DNA from: Pelagibacterium luteolum
GTDB taxonomy: Bacteria > Pseudomonadota > Alphaproteobacteria > Rhizobiales > Devosiaceae
Assembly (NCBI RefSeq): GCF_900100665.1
Contig: NZ_FNCS01000001.1
Coordinates: 761,026-825,025, forward strand
Length of the DNA: 64,000 nt
Reading direction: 5' to 3'
Shown here: positions 43,402 to 51,725 of the stretch, in pieces
Numbering within the stretch: the first letter of the stretch is position 1
Layout: every line of letters begins with the position of its first letter
The notes under the pieces: generated by a model
Seen by the model: the letters and a program-made list of their open reading frames with translations, nothing else
Databases searched by the model: none
What the model was told of the DNA's origin: nothing
Translations under genes and position numbers: made by a program

Positions 43402-45450
43402 ATGGAAGTTAGTATTCTAGGTGCTGCCGGGGACGCGTTCCTGACACTTATGGATCCGTTCCGTCTGATGATGTTGAGCGGCGGCGTGTTGTTGGGGCTG
43501 TTTCTCGGTATTGTACCCGGGATTGGCGGGCTGGCCGGAATGGCTTTGCTGCTGCCCTTCACCTTCACGATGGACTCTTATGCCGCTTTCGCCATGCTCC
43601 TGGGCATGTCTGCGGTGACCGGGACCTCCGATACCATTCCGGCGGTGCTGTTCGGGGTCCCCGGGTCAGCCGGCGCACAGGCCACGGTCATGGATGGCAA
43701 TCCAATGGCCAAGAAGGGTGAAGCCGGTCGCGCCTTGAGTGCTGCCTACACCGCATCGCTTATCGGCGGTTTGGTTGGAGCGCTCATTCTGGCCCTGACG
43801 ATACCGGTCCTGCGGCCGGTGATGCTTCACGTCGGGTCTCCGGAGTTGCTTGGCTTCTCCGTCTTTGGGATAGCGATGGTCGCCGTGCTCTCCGGCACTG
43901 CGCCGCTGCGCGGTCTCGTGGCTGCGGGCCTCGGCATCCTTCTATCGATGATCGGTGCAGATCCCCAGACGGGTACTCTTCGTTACACCATGGGAACGTT
44001 TTATCTTTGGGATGGTCTGCCGATTGTCCCACTGGTGCTCGGGCTTTTTGCATTACCCGAACTTGCCGATCTCGCCATCAAGAAGATGGCTATTACGGAC
44101 AAATCCAAGTTCGACGTGCGGTCCGGCATGAAGACCGGTTTCATGGATGCCATTAGGAATTGGTGGCTTGTGGTGCGAGGCGGGGCGTTGGGCGCCGGTG
44201 TTGGCGCAGTTCCTGGCCTCGGTTCTTCTGTTGTCGACTGGATTGCGTATGGCTGGGCAGCCCAATCGATCAAGGGCTCGGACAAGACGTTCGGTAAGGG
44301 CGACGTGCGGGGCGTGATTGCGCCGGAATCCGCCAACAACGCTATCACCGCAGGCGCTCTGGTTCCCACCATTGCTTTCGGTGTCCCAGGGTCGGCATCC
44401 ATGGCGATCCTGTTGAGCGTTTTCCTGATCCATGGCCTGGTCCCGGGACCGGAAATGCTGACCACGAACCTGTCCATCAGCTACGCGATGGTCTGGTCGA
44501 TCGCGATCGCCAATATTCTTGGCGCAGGCATTTGCTTTATGTTCTCGGGCCAACTCGCCAAGATCGCTACACTGCGTTACACGCTCATTCTGCCTGCGGT
44601 ACTGATCTTCGTTTATGTGGGCGCGTTCCAGTCATCGCGTAACTGGGGCGACCTTTATGCCTTGCTCGGCTTTGCGGTGCTCGGCTGGGTCATGAAACAG
44701 CTTAAATGGCCACGTCCGCCTTTGATGTTGGGCTTCGTGCTTGGTGCACTTATCGAGCGCTACATGTTCATCTCGACATCGCGCTATGGGCTGGATTGGT
44801 TGACGCGTCCGCTGGTCGTTGTGTTGTTCTCGCTGGCCGCGCTGCTGCTGCTTGGTCCGCTTTACAAGCAGATCAAGGGCTATGGCGGCTTGAAAGGTCT
44901 GGCGAGCTATATCGGCAAACCGCAGTTCCGCACGGGTGACCTTTTTTACATCGCCATTATAGGGATCGTAGGTTACGCGCTGGTCATGGCGATGTCCTGG
45001 CCCTGGGGCGCTCGCGTTGGGCCCATGGTGGTCGGTATTGCGATCATCGGCTTCTGTTCGGTCAGCCTCATCAACCAGGTCTTCTCCCGCTCCATAGTGG
45101 AGGCGCGTGAGGCGGCCGGGGAGGTTCGCCAGGGCATCCATATGGACACGGTGGTCGATCACAGCGAGATCGGCACCAAGACCATGCTCGTGCGATCCGC
45201 CATCTTCATGGGATATCTCGTCCTGTTCATGGCGCTCATGGCCACCATCGGACTCATTCCCACGATCCCCATCTTCGTGGCCGCCTATATGTGGTTCGAG
45301 GGGCGAGAGAAGTGGCCATTGATCCTTGGGCAGGCAGTCGTGCTGACCCTGGTGGTCTACGTCATCTTCGATCAGTTGCTGCGTATTCCGTGGCCACAAA
45401 CCTACCTTGGTCAGTGGGTCCCCGCACTCACGTTCATCCCCACGGTTTAA
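43402..45450 (+). CDS. Fused TctA-TctB tripartite tricarboxylate-type permease
   Basis: About 682 residues. The first 500 form a TctA permease with its signature GIVPGIGGLAGMALLLPFTF, GVPGSAGAQATVMDGNPM and, in the second half, VPGLGSSVVDWIAYGWA and APESANNAITAGALVPT. The last 180 residues add about four hydrophobic helices (from TGDLFYIAIIGIVGYALVM) like the small TctB subunit, so both membrane subunits are on one chain. An ATG at 43402 or TTG at 43396 follows AGGA. Together with three TctC receptors it imports an organic acid, likely the cluster's growth substrate. Confidence 0.9.
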   Translation: MEVSILGAAGDAFLTLMDPFRLMMLSGGVLLGLFLGIVPGIGGLAGMALLLPFTFTMDSYAAFAMLLGMSAVTGTSDTIPAVLFGVPGSAGAQATVMDGNPMAKKGEAGRALSAAYTASLIGGLVGALILALTIPVLRPVMLHVGSPELLGFSVFGIAMVAVLSGTAPLRGLVAAGLGILLSMIGADPQTGTLRYTMGTFYLWDGLPIVPLVLGLFALPELADLAIKKMAITDKSKFDVRSGMKTGFMDAIRNWWLVVRGGALGAGVGAVPGLGSSVVDWIAYGWAAQSIKGSDKTFGKGDVRGVIAPESANNAITAGALVPTIAFGVPGSASMAILLSVFLIHGLVPGPEMLTTNLSISYAMVWSIAIANILGAGICFMFSGQLAKIATLRYTLILPAVLIFVYVGAFQSSRNWGDLYALLGFAVLGWVMKQLKWPRPPLMLGFVLGALIERYMFISTSRYGLDWLTRPLVVVLFSLAALLLLGPLYKQIKGYGGLKGLASYIGKPQFRTGDLFYIAIIGIVGYALVMAMSWPWGARVGPMVVGIAIIGFCSVSLINQVFSRSIVEAREAAGEVRQGIHMDTVVDHSEIGTKTMLVRSAIFMGYLVLFMALMATIGLIPTIPIFVAAYMWFEGREKWPLILGQAVVLTLVVYVIFDQLLRIPWPQTYLGQWVPALTFIPTV

Positions 45451-45550
45451 GACTGGGCGGCTCCGCCTGCCACTATCAAGTTCTGGTTCCGACCCGGCTG
45501 CCGGGGCGGAGACGGGCCAAAATTACCCTTTGATGCGAAAGAGAGCAGAC

Positions 45551-46564
45551 ATGCAGTATATCGACGCCTTCAACCACTTCTTCCCCAAGCCGCTCTGGGA
45601 GAAGATCCAGACCTTCGAAGGAGCCGGTAAGAATATCGGTAAGCGGATGCAGAACATTCCGTGCATCTTCGATCTCGATGAGCGCTTCACGGTAATGGAC
45701 CGGTTCGAGAACTACCGTCAGGTGCTGTCGCTCGGCATGCCTCCGGTGGAGGCTATGGGGACACCAGAAGCAACGCCGGAACTGGCGCGGCTGGGCAATG
45801 AAGGCTTTGCGGAACTCTGCGCAAAGTATCCCGGGCGCTTTCCGGGCTATCTTGCGGCGCTGCCCATGAACAATCCCGAAGCGGCGGTCAAGGAACTCGA
45901 GCGGGTTTTCTCGGCCAATGACGGCGCGGTAGGCGTGCAGATCCACACCAATGTCAACGGCGCGCCGCTCGATGACGAGCAGTTCTTCGGTATTTTTGAA
46001 ACCGCAGCCAAGTTCGACCGCCCCGTGTTCCTGCACCCGTCACGCGGGGAGGAAATGCCGGATTATGCTACCGAAGACAAATCGCGGTATGAGATCTGGT
46101 GGACATTCGGCTGGCCCTACGAAACCAGCGCGGCGATGGCGCGGATCGTTCTTTCGGGGATGATGGACAAGCTGCCGAATTTGAAACTGCTCGCCCACCA
46201 TCTGGGCGCCATGGTTCCTTACTTCGAGGGCCGCGTCGGGCCCGGGCAGGACCAGTTGGGCAAGCGGACGTCGACCGAGGATCTGAGCCATGTGCTCCAA
46301 AATCTAAAGAAGCGCCCGTTCGATTACTTCAAGGATTTTTATGCCGATACAGCGGTGTTCGGGTCGCGCCCGGCAACAGTGTGCGGGCTTGAGTTCTATG
46401 GCGTCGATAAGGTTTTGTTTGCGTCCGACAGCCCGTTCGATCCTGAGAAAGGGCCGGGCTATATTCGCGACACCATTGCAGTGCTCAACTCGCTCGAGCT
46501 CCCGCAGGGCGACATGGAAAAGATTTGCTTTAAGAACGCGCAGAAGCTGTTCCGTATCGAGTAG
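45551..46564 (+). CDS. Amidohydrolase-2 family enzyme (ACMSD/resorcylate decarboxylase-like)
   Basis: About 337 residues, TIM-barrel metal enzyme. The N-terminal metal motif reads DAFNHFFP, with phenylalanine in place of the first histidine of the usual HxH, as also seen in nonhydrolytic members. Other expected residues are present: FLHPSR, LLAHHLGAMVP and the aspartate in FASDSPFDPEKG. Relatives are decarboxylases (ACMSD, gamma-resorcylate decarboxylase) or C-C hydrolases, fitting the aromatic-acid context. The ATG at 45551 is the most likely start. Last gene of the operon, followed by a terminator. Confidence 0.87.
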   Translation: MQYIDAFNHFFPKPLWEKIQTFEGAGKNIGKRMQNIPCIFDLDERFTVMDRFENYRQVLSLGMPPVEAMGTPEATPELARLGNEGFAELCAKYPGRFPGYLAALPMNNPEAAVKELERVFSANDGAVGVQIHTNVNGAPLDDEQFFGIFETAAKFDRPVFLHPSRGEEMPDYATEDKSRYEIWWTFGWPYETSAAMARIVLSGMMDKLPNLKLLAHHLGAMVPYFEGRVGPGQDQLGKRTSTEDLSHVLQNLKKRPFDYFKDFYADTAVFGSRPATVCGLEFYGVDKVLFASDSPFDPEKGPGYIRDTIAVLNSLELPQGDMEKICFKNAQKLFRIE

Positions 46565-46594
46565 CCTTGATTTCGAGTATTGGTAGATGTGCAA

Positions 46595-46619
46595 GGGTCG
46601 GCCAAAGCCGACCCTTTTT
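46595..46619 (+). terminator. Rho-independent terminator of the Tct operon
   Basis: Perfect eight-base stem GGGTCGGC / GCCGACCC with loop CAAA, followed by five T. It lies 30 bases after the amidohydrolase stop. The stem may also act for the convergent permease genes. Confidence 0.9.
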
Positions 46620-47118
46620 ATTGCAGTAAACCCGTGCCCAACGTAAGCGCCAGAAAGCCAGCCAATATAGGCAACAGCCCGGACGAGAGCAGGCGCAGCA
46701 CAACAAACCTCCCTCCAAGAAGTGGCAACTCGTATGAGATGACTCTGTGGATTGCGAAAATCGACCAGGAGGCCAGAAGGGACACCATCTGCGCGTCACC
46801 GGCGCCCGCACGCCAGATGACGAGTGCCAAGGGAAATGTCAAAATGGGGCCTCCGGGGATGAAGGCTCCAAATACAGTTGCGATCAGGATACCGACCCAA
46901 CCGCTTGAGTCCCCGATATAGGGTCCGACGAGGTCCACCGGGACCAGCTGAGAAACAAAGGCCGCAGCAAGAAGCGCTATGGGTAGCCGCAGTCCAAACG
47001 TAAGCAGTTGCTGGCGCATGTCGACAACAGCACCGGGAATCTCGCTGGGTCGGCGCAGTGCCACGAGTATCGTCATGGCGGTGGCGAGGCAGAACAGGAT
47101 GATGAGGCTGGTCGTCAT
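46618..47118 (-). CDS. Half-size membrane permease (UPF0718/YraQ-like), C-terminal partner
   Basis: 166 residues, four to five hydrophobic helices. The motif GAFIPGGPILTFPLAL is the same kind as GTLMPAGPFASFPLVL in the upstream neighbour, so the two are paralogous halves. Full-length members of this permease family are usually a single chain of about 300 residues with two such repeats. The ATG follows the neighbour's TAA directly (TAAATG). Possible metal or organoarsenical-type export as in ArsP relatives is only a guess. Confidence 0.7.
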   Translation of the reverse strand: MTTSLIILFCLATAMTILVALRRPSEIPGAVVDMRQQLLTFGLRLPIALLAAAFVSQLVPVDLVGPYIGDSSGWVGILIATVFGAFIPGGPILTFPLALVIWRAGAGDAQMVSLLASWSIFAIHRVISYELPLLGGRFVVLRLLSSGLLPILAGFLALTLGTGLLQ

Positions 47119-47679
47119 TTAAGAACCGTGCCAATCCGTCCGCAGTCCGGAGACGTTGCGTGATAGTCGCTCAGCAACAAACCCCGCTATGATCGGAAGA
47201 GGTAAGCTGGTCAGAAAGCGGAGAAGGGAGAATTCGGCTCCCATGAATGGAAGCTCCCATATTATGAGACGGTTAAGACCTACGGTAGCCCACGCGGTGA
47301 GGAAAGCTATGAGTGGGCCGATTGAAGCACCTGACCGACCAAGAGCGAGAACTAGAGGGAACGAAGCGAACGGTCCCGCGGGCATAAGTGTCCCGATAAT
47401 GGTGGCGAGCCAAATTCCCCGGGCACCGGCCTGTCGACCAAGATAGCGTGAAACGATCTTGCGGGGGACAATCACTGTGAACAGCGTGCCTACAACGACC
47501 CCTAGAGCAATCATCGGCACAATAAGGATGAGATCCGAAAGTACAATTTCGATCGCGATCTGAATGGCTTCCAGCCCATTGAGCCAAACCGCCAGCGCAC
47601 CGGTCACAACAGCCAGCCCGAGCAGAAATGCCAAGGCGCCATCCAACACTGGAGCTTTTTTTGCCTTGTTGCTGCTCAT
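47119..47679 (-). CDS. Half-size membrane permease (UPF0718/YraQ-like), N-terminal partner
   Basis: About 186 residues with about five hydrophobic helices. Motifs VPMIALGVVVGTLFTVIVPR and GTLMPAGPFASFPLVLALGRSG are typical of the permease family. The ATG at 47679 (MSSNKAKK) is the likely start; a TTG at 47700 extends it. It is the first of two coupled genes that together give the two-repeat architecture. Function unknown; the pair is convergent with the Tct operon. Confidence 0.7.
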   Translation of the reverse strand: MSSNKAKKAPVLDGALAFLLGLAVVTGALAVWLNGLEAIQIAIEIVLSDLILIVPMIALGVVVGTLFTVIVPRKIVSRYLGRQAGARGIWLATIIGTLMPAGPFASFPLVLALGRSGASIGPLIAFLTAWATVGLNRLIIWELPFMGAEFSLLRFLTSLPLPIIAGFVAERLSRNVSGLRTDWHGS

Positions 47680-48034
47680 TTTGCCAGATGCCTCTTTCAA
47701 TACCCCGCAGTCACAATCTCATAATATGAAAAATCATACCATCGCAACCGCGCGTGTCATAGCTGGGTTGCCAAGAGCCATATCTCGGGTGCTGGAGGCC
47801 TTCTAAAACGCACCTCTATCCACGTTAGTTTTGGGTGACCTTGCCCGGTGCTCCTCGGTAGCGTGTAGCGCGTTGAGCTTGGGCGTCCAGCAGCTTTGGT
47901 TCGGTTGAGGCTCTGCGATAACGCCCCCCACGATCCCAATAAGCCCCGGCAGCACACAAATCGCGCCGCATGGTTTGGCCACAGCCAGCTTTAACGCGGC
48001 CCGAACAATCCCATCCTTCAGCTAGTCGCTCACC
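47680..48034. other. 355-base intergenic stretch without a gene
   Basis: Holds the promoter of the half-permease pair at its left end. A minus-strand open frame at 47757-47957 has no recognisable protein pattern or ribosome site. No repeat or RNA signature seen. Confidence 0.4.
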
Positions 48035-48958
48035 TCAACCGCCTGCCCCCGCGCTGAGGCAGTTTCGGGCTTCGAAATCGGCGGCGATAGTTTCGGCAAA
48101 TTTGGCGGCTGCGACCGAGAGGCTTCGGTTGTGCAATTGGCAAAGGATCAAGGGGGCGAGCGTGCCGTCGCGCTCGGCAAGCGGGCGGGTCGTGACCTCG
48201 CCCTCTGTCCCGGGTTCGGGCGTGCCGATCTCGATCTGCATCGAAAGCGCATCGCCCTTGCCAACCAGCCCGCGCAGCAGCTCAAATGAGTCAGATTCGA
48301 CAGCGATCGAAAACTTGATGCGCCGTCGTGCGGCGACATCATCAAGCAGACGGCGCGCGCCATAGCGCGCGTCCGGCATCGCCAGAGGGTAGTGCGCCAT
48401 ATCTGAGATCCGCACTTCACTCTGGCGGGCCAGGGGATGATCGTGCGGCATGAGCACCATGATCCTCTGGGGCAGCACCGCCAGTTCTCTGATCATGGGC
48501 GATGGTGAGGGGTTGTAGGCGATCGCAAGGTCGACGTCATAGGCCAGGAGGGCGTTGACCGCCTGATCGTGGTCGGAAACCTTGGTCGAGAAATTGACGA
48601 GCGGATTGATCGCCTGGAACTTGGCGATCTGGCTCGGTAGATAGTGAAAGATCAACGCTTGGCTGCAGGCGATTGACACATGCCCGCGCTTTAAACCGCG
48701 CAAATCCTCAAGACGGGATTGAATGCGCGTGCTGTGATCCAATTGGTCCCGCGCAAATCTGACGAACAATTCTCCCGCCGAGGTCAATCGCACCCCGCGC
48801 GCCCAGCGCTCGAACAGTTCGGTCTGGAGTTCCGCTTCAAGATCCTGAATGCGCCGGTTAAGCGCCGAGGCTGTGATGTTGAGCCGATCGGCTGCTCGCC
48901 GCATCGAGCCGGTGCGCGCAACTTCCAGAACATAGCGCAGGATAATCTGATGACGCAT
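48035..48958 (-). CDS. LysR-type transcriptional regulator
   Basis: About 307 residues. The winged helix (LRYVLEVARTGSMRRAADRL, ITASALNRRIQDLEAEL) and the effector domain with LAIAYNPSPSP and LLRGLVGKGDALSM are canonical. The ATG at 48958 has GGGAG about 11 bases upstream; the frame extends to 49006. It is divergent from the isochorismatase operon, and a clear dyad at 49040-49056 lies between them, so it is the likely regulator of that operon. Confidence 0.92.
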   Translation of the reverse strand: MRHQIILRYVLEVARTGSMRRAADRLNITASALNRRIQDLEAELQTELFERWARGVRLTSAGELFVRFARDQLDHSTRIQSRLEDLRGLKRGHVSIACSQALIFHYLPSQIAKFQAINPLVNFSTKVSDHDQAVNALLAYDVDLAIAYNPSPSPMIRELAVLPQRIMVLMPHDHPLARQSEVRISDMAHYPLAMPDARYGARRLLDDVAARRRIKFSIAVESDSFELLRGLVGKGDALSMQIEIGTPEPGTEGEVTTRPLAERDGTLAPLILCQLHNRSLSVAAAKFAETIAADFEARNCLSAGAGG

Positions 48959-49039
48959 CGCGACGATCGCTCCCTTTTTTGCATCGCTCAGGTGCAAAAC
49001 GAGCAATATCGCACCGCACTCTCATTGCCTAGCATTGGG

Positions 49040-49056
49040 TCAGATAATTGATCTGA
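49040..49056. promoter_or_regulatory. Likely LysR operator of the N-heterocycle operon
   Basis: Perfect inverted repeat TCAGAT - AATTG - ATCTGA, overlapped by a second dyad ATAAT - seven bases - ATTAT (49044-49060). It lies in the 126-base region between the LysR gene and the isochorismatase gene. Confidence 0.6.
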
Positions 49057-49084
49057 TTATTATTTGGGCAGAAAGGAGCGTCGG

Positions 49085-49825
49085 ATGGAGAGCCGGATCA
49101 GTCTTGTTCGCTCCCGCAAGCCAGAGCGCCGCGTTTCCGTCCCATCCCTGCCTTTTGCCGTCGAAGTCGATTTGGCACGCACGGCAATTCTCATCATCGA
49201 TATGCAAAATGACTTTGCCCACGAGGATGGCTGGTTTGGAGCGCGCGGGGTTCCGACCGCGCAAGCTGTCGCGTTGGTGCCGCAGATAAATGCGCTGACA
49301 GCCACGTTGCGGGCTCACGAGGTGCCGATCGTCTGGCTCAACTGGGGGGTGCGCGCGGACCTTGCGGAATTGCCCGATACGCTCCTTGCGCGTGGCGCAC
49401 AATATGCCGGTCGGGCCACCTATGGCGACCGCTCGCCGACTGGGAATGGTCGCATTCTCGTCGCGGACGAATGGGGCGCCCAGCTACTCTCGGACCTCAA
49501 GACCGAAGCTCAAGATCTGCACGTCTCGAAGGTTCGATTTTCCGGCTTTGCCCACACCACGCTCGATACGATCTTACGGAAAATGGACGTCACGACCGTG
49601 CTGTTTGCCGGCGTCAATACCGATCGGTGCGTGTTTGCAACGCTCCAGGATGCAGGGTCTCTAGGCTACGACTGCGTCCTGCTCTCCGATGTGACGGCAA
49701 CGTCCTCCGATCAAACCGCCACAGCTGTAATCCATGATCTCGTCATGCGCCTGTACGGCGTCGTGGCCAGCTCTGCCGATCTCCTGTCAGCCCTTCCATC
49801 CCCATCAACCGAGGTGAACTCATGA
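49085..49825 (+). CDS. Isochorismatase-family cysteine hydrolase
   Basis: About 246 residues with the catalytic triad D39 (IIDMQNDF), K149 (HVSKVRFSG) and C182 (NTDRCVFATLQDAG), so an active amidase such as ureidoacrylate, N-carbamoylsarcosine or biuret amidohydrolase. The N-terminus has a longer lead than usual. AAGGAG precedes the ATG. Neighbouring cyclic amidohydrolase and amidohydrolase genes suggest it removes ammonia or carbamate from a ring-opening product. The next gene overlaps it by four bases. Confidence 0.9.
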   Translation: MESRISLVRSRKPERRVSVPSLPFAVEVDLARTAILIIDMQNDFAHEDGWFGARGVPTAQAVALVPQINALTATLRAHEVPIVWLNWGVRADLAELPDTLLARGAQYAGRATYGDRSPTGNGRILVADEWGAQLLSDLKTEAQDLHVSKVRFSGFAHTTLDTILRKMDVTTVLFAGVNTDRCVFATLQDAGSLGYDCVLLSDVTATSSDQTATAVIHDLVMRLYGVVASSADLLSALPSPSTEVNS

Positions 49826-50859
49826 CCAAAATTCCCGTTCTCAAGATCGCCGGTCTGGCGGCTCTGTTTCTCGGCACGGTCTCGCCAGCCATGGCCCAGA
49901 CCACGCAGCTCAATATGGTGCTGAACTGGAAATACCAGGGACCGCAGGGCTGGTTCTTTCTCGCCGAGGACCGTGGCTATTTCGCCGAAGAAGGCATCGA
50001 ACTGCTGATGGACCAGGGCAATGGTTCGGGCGCAGCGGTGCCGCTGGTGGCCAATGGCACCTATGACGTCGGCTTTGGGGACATCAACGCCCTTGTCGAG
50101 CTGACCGCGACACAAGAGGGCAACATGCCCAAGGCTGTCTTCATGCTCTACAACCAGCCCCCTTTTGCCATCGCGGTCAAATCCGATAGCGACATCATGT
50201 CGGCCGATGATCTTAACGGCCGCATGCTCGGCGGCCCGGCCAGCGACGGGGCGCTTAAACTCTTTCCAGCCTTCTGCGATCTCGCCGATCTCGATTGCGA
50301 CAGCATCGAAGTCACCAACATGCAGCCCAATCTGCGCGAGCAGATGCTCATGAACGAGCAGATCGAGGGCGCGTTCGGTTACGTCAACACGCTCCGGTTC
50401 GGCGCGATGGCAATGGGCGTAAACGTCGATGAGGATTTGCGCTTCATTCGCTACGGCGATTTCGGCATGGACCTTTACTCCAATGCCATCATCGTCTCGG
50501 CCGATCTCATTGAAAACCAGCCAGAGGTTGTCGAAGGCCTCGTGCGTGCGATCAATCGCGGCGTCAAGGATGCCTTGGCCGATCCGCAAGCCGCCGTCGA
50601 AGCCGTAGCGGACCGCGAGCCACTGATCGACTTCGATCTCGAACTCGCTCGCTTCAACGCCACTGTCGAAGACGAAATGGCGCATCCCGAAATCGCCGAG
50701 ATTGGCCTCGGTGCCGTGGACATGGATCGCCTGGCCGAGTCCATCGACATCCTCGTTGCTGCCAATGAGCTGCCGCGCACCCCGGAAGCCGAGGCCATCT
50801 TCGATCCCTCCTTCCTGCCCCCGATCGAAGACCGTCTCACCTCCGTGTCGATCGATTGA
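49822..50859 (+). CDS. ABC transporter substrate-binding protein (NMT1/THI5-like), copy 1
   Basis: 345 residues with a signal peptide ending PAMAQ. The fold signature LNMVLNWKYQGPQGWFFLAE and YDVGFGDINALVEL matches NMT1/THI5-like receptors, which often bind pyrimidine-like or other small N-containing compounds. It is similar to the receptor at 54797 throughout. Cotranslated with the isochorismatase (ATGA). The ATPase and permease follow three genes later. Confidence 0.9.
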   Translation: MTKIPVLKIAGLAALFLGTVSPAMAQTTQLNMVLNWKYQGPQGWFFLAEDRGYFAEEGIELLMDQGNGSGAAVPLVANGTYDVGFGDINALVELTATQEGNMPKAVFMLYNQPPFAIAVKSDSDIMSADDLNGRMLGGPASDGALKLFPAFCDLADLDCDSIEVTNMQPNLREQMLMNEQIEGAFGYVNTLRFGAMAMGVNVDEDLRFIRYGDFGMDLYSNAIIVSADLIENQPEVVEGLVRAINRGVKDALADPQAAVEAVADREPLIDFDLELARFNATVEDEMAHPEIAEIGLGAVDMDRLAESIDILVAANELPRTPEAEAIFDPSFLPPIEDRLTSVSID

Positions 50860-50866
50860 TCTTGGC

Positions 50867-50883
50867 GCTCCCGCCGCGGGAGC
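50867..50883 (+). promoter_or_regulatory. Hairpin after receptor copy 1
   Basis: GC-rich inverted repeat GCTCCC - GCCGC - GGGAGC immediately after the receptor stop, no T run. Same position relative to the receptor as the other hairpins in the window. Confidence 0.6.
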
Positions 50884-50922
50884 CCGCCCCCGCGGCATAA
50901 AAATCAAGGAAAAACCGCACCA

Positions 50923-51714
50923 ATGAATCTCGACCTCCAAGACAAGACCGTTCTCATCACTGGCCCGGCCAAGGGCATGGGCGCCGCAATCAGTCGGGCA
51001 TTTGCCGCCGAAGGCTGCAAGCTCGCGCTTGTCGGTCGCGACGTCGAAGCGATCGCGCCTTTGGCAAAAGACCTCGAGGGCCAAGGCACCACACTCCGCG
51101 TCCTTCAATGCGATCTGACCGATGCGGAGCGCTGCACGACAGTTGCAGCAGAAGCGTTCGAAGCGTTGGGCGCCATTGATGTCCTCGTAAACGTGGCAGG
51201 CGGTTCGGGACCCATCGGCAAGACAGGTGTCGAGACCACGGCCGAAGAGTTCGACGACATCATTACGATCAACATGAACGGCTGCTTTCACATGATGCGT
51301 GCCGTCGTCCCGCACATGGTCGCCAGCCGTTACGGCAAGATCGTCAATGTCGGGGGCACGTTCGGACTACGCGGCAGGGCAGGGCGCATGGCCTACTCCG
51401 CCTCCAAATGGGGATTGCGCGGCATCACCAAGAGCTTCGCCCTCGAATTCGGGGCCGACAACATCAACGTCAACTATGTCGCCCCGGGCATGGTCGATGG
51501 GCCGCGCTTCAGGGACAAGGTGTGCGCCAACATGGCGCGCGAACTCTCGATCACCCCCGAGGAAGCCGCCGAGCGGCACGCAGCGGACTACGCCCTGCGC
51601 CGCATCACTCAGGACACTGACATCGCCAATGCATGTCTGTTTTTGGCCAGTGACGTCTCGCGTCAGATCACCGGTGTCGACCTCCCGGTCGATGGCGGTT
51701 GGGCAGCACTTTGA
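50923..51714 (+). CDS. Short-chain dehydrogenase/reductase
   Basis: 263 residues. Cofactor loop TGPAKGMG at residues 14-21, strand motif VNVAGG, and catalytic YSASK around residues 157-161 are intact. The loop carries a basic/polar follow-up that does not clearly settle NAD or NADP. It lies between a receptor and the cyclic amidohydrolase in the operon and probably oxidises a hydroxyl group of a pathway intermediate. The start has AAGGAAA about 12 bases upstream. Confidence 0.9.
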   Translation: MNLDLQDKTVLITGPAKGMGAAISRAFAAEGCKLALVGRDVEAIAPLAKDLEGQGTTLRVLQCDLTDAERCTTVAAEAFEALGAIDVLVNVAGGSGPIGKTGVETTAEEFDDIITINMNGCFHMMRAVVPHMVASRYGKIVNVGGTFGLRGRAGRMAYSASKWGLRGITKSFALEFGADNINVNYVAPGMVDGPRFRDKVCANMARELSITPEEAAERHAADYALRRITQDTDIANACLFLASDVSRQITGVDLPVDGGWAAL

Positions 51715-51725
51715 AGGGGCGCACC

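Noticed and set aside
47757..47957. Minus-strand open frame of 66 aa in an intergenic region
   Set aside because: No ribosome site, no recognisable pattern, odd composition.
49711..51315. Minus-strand open frame of 534 aa
   Set aside because: Antisense of the isochorismatase, receptor and SDR genes, all of which have clear motifs on the plus strand.
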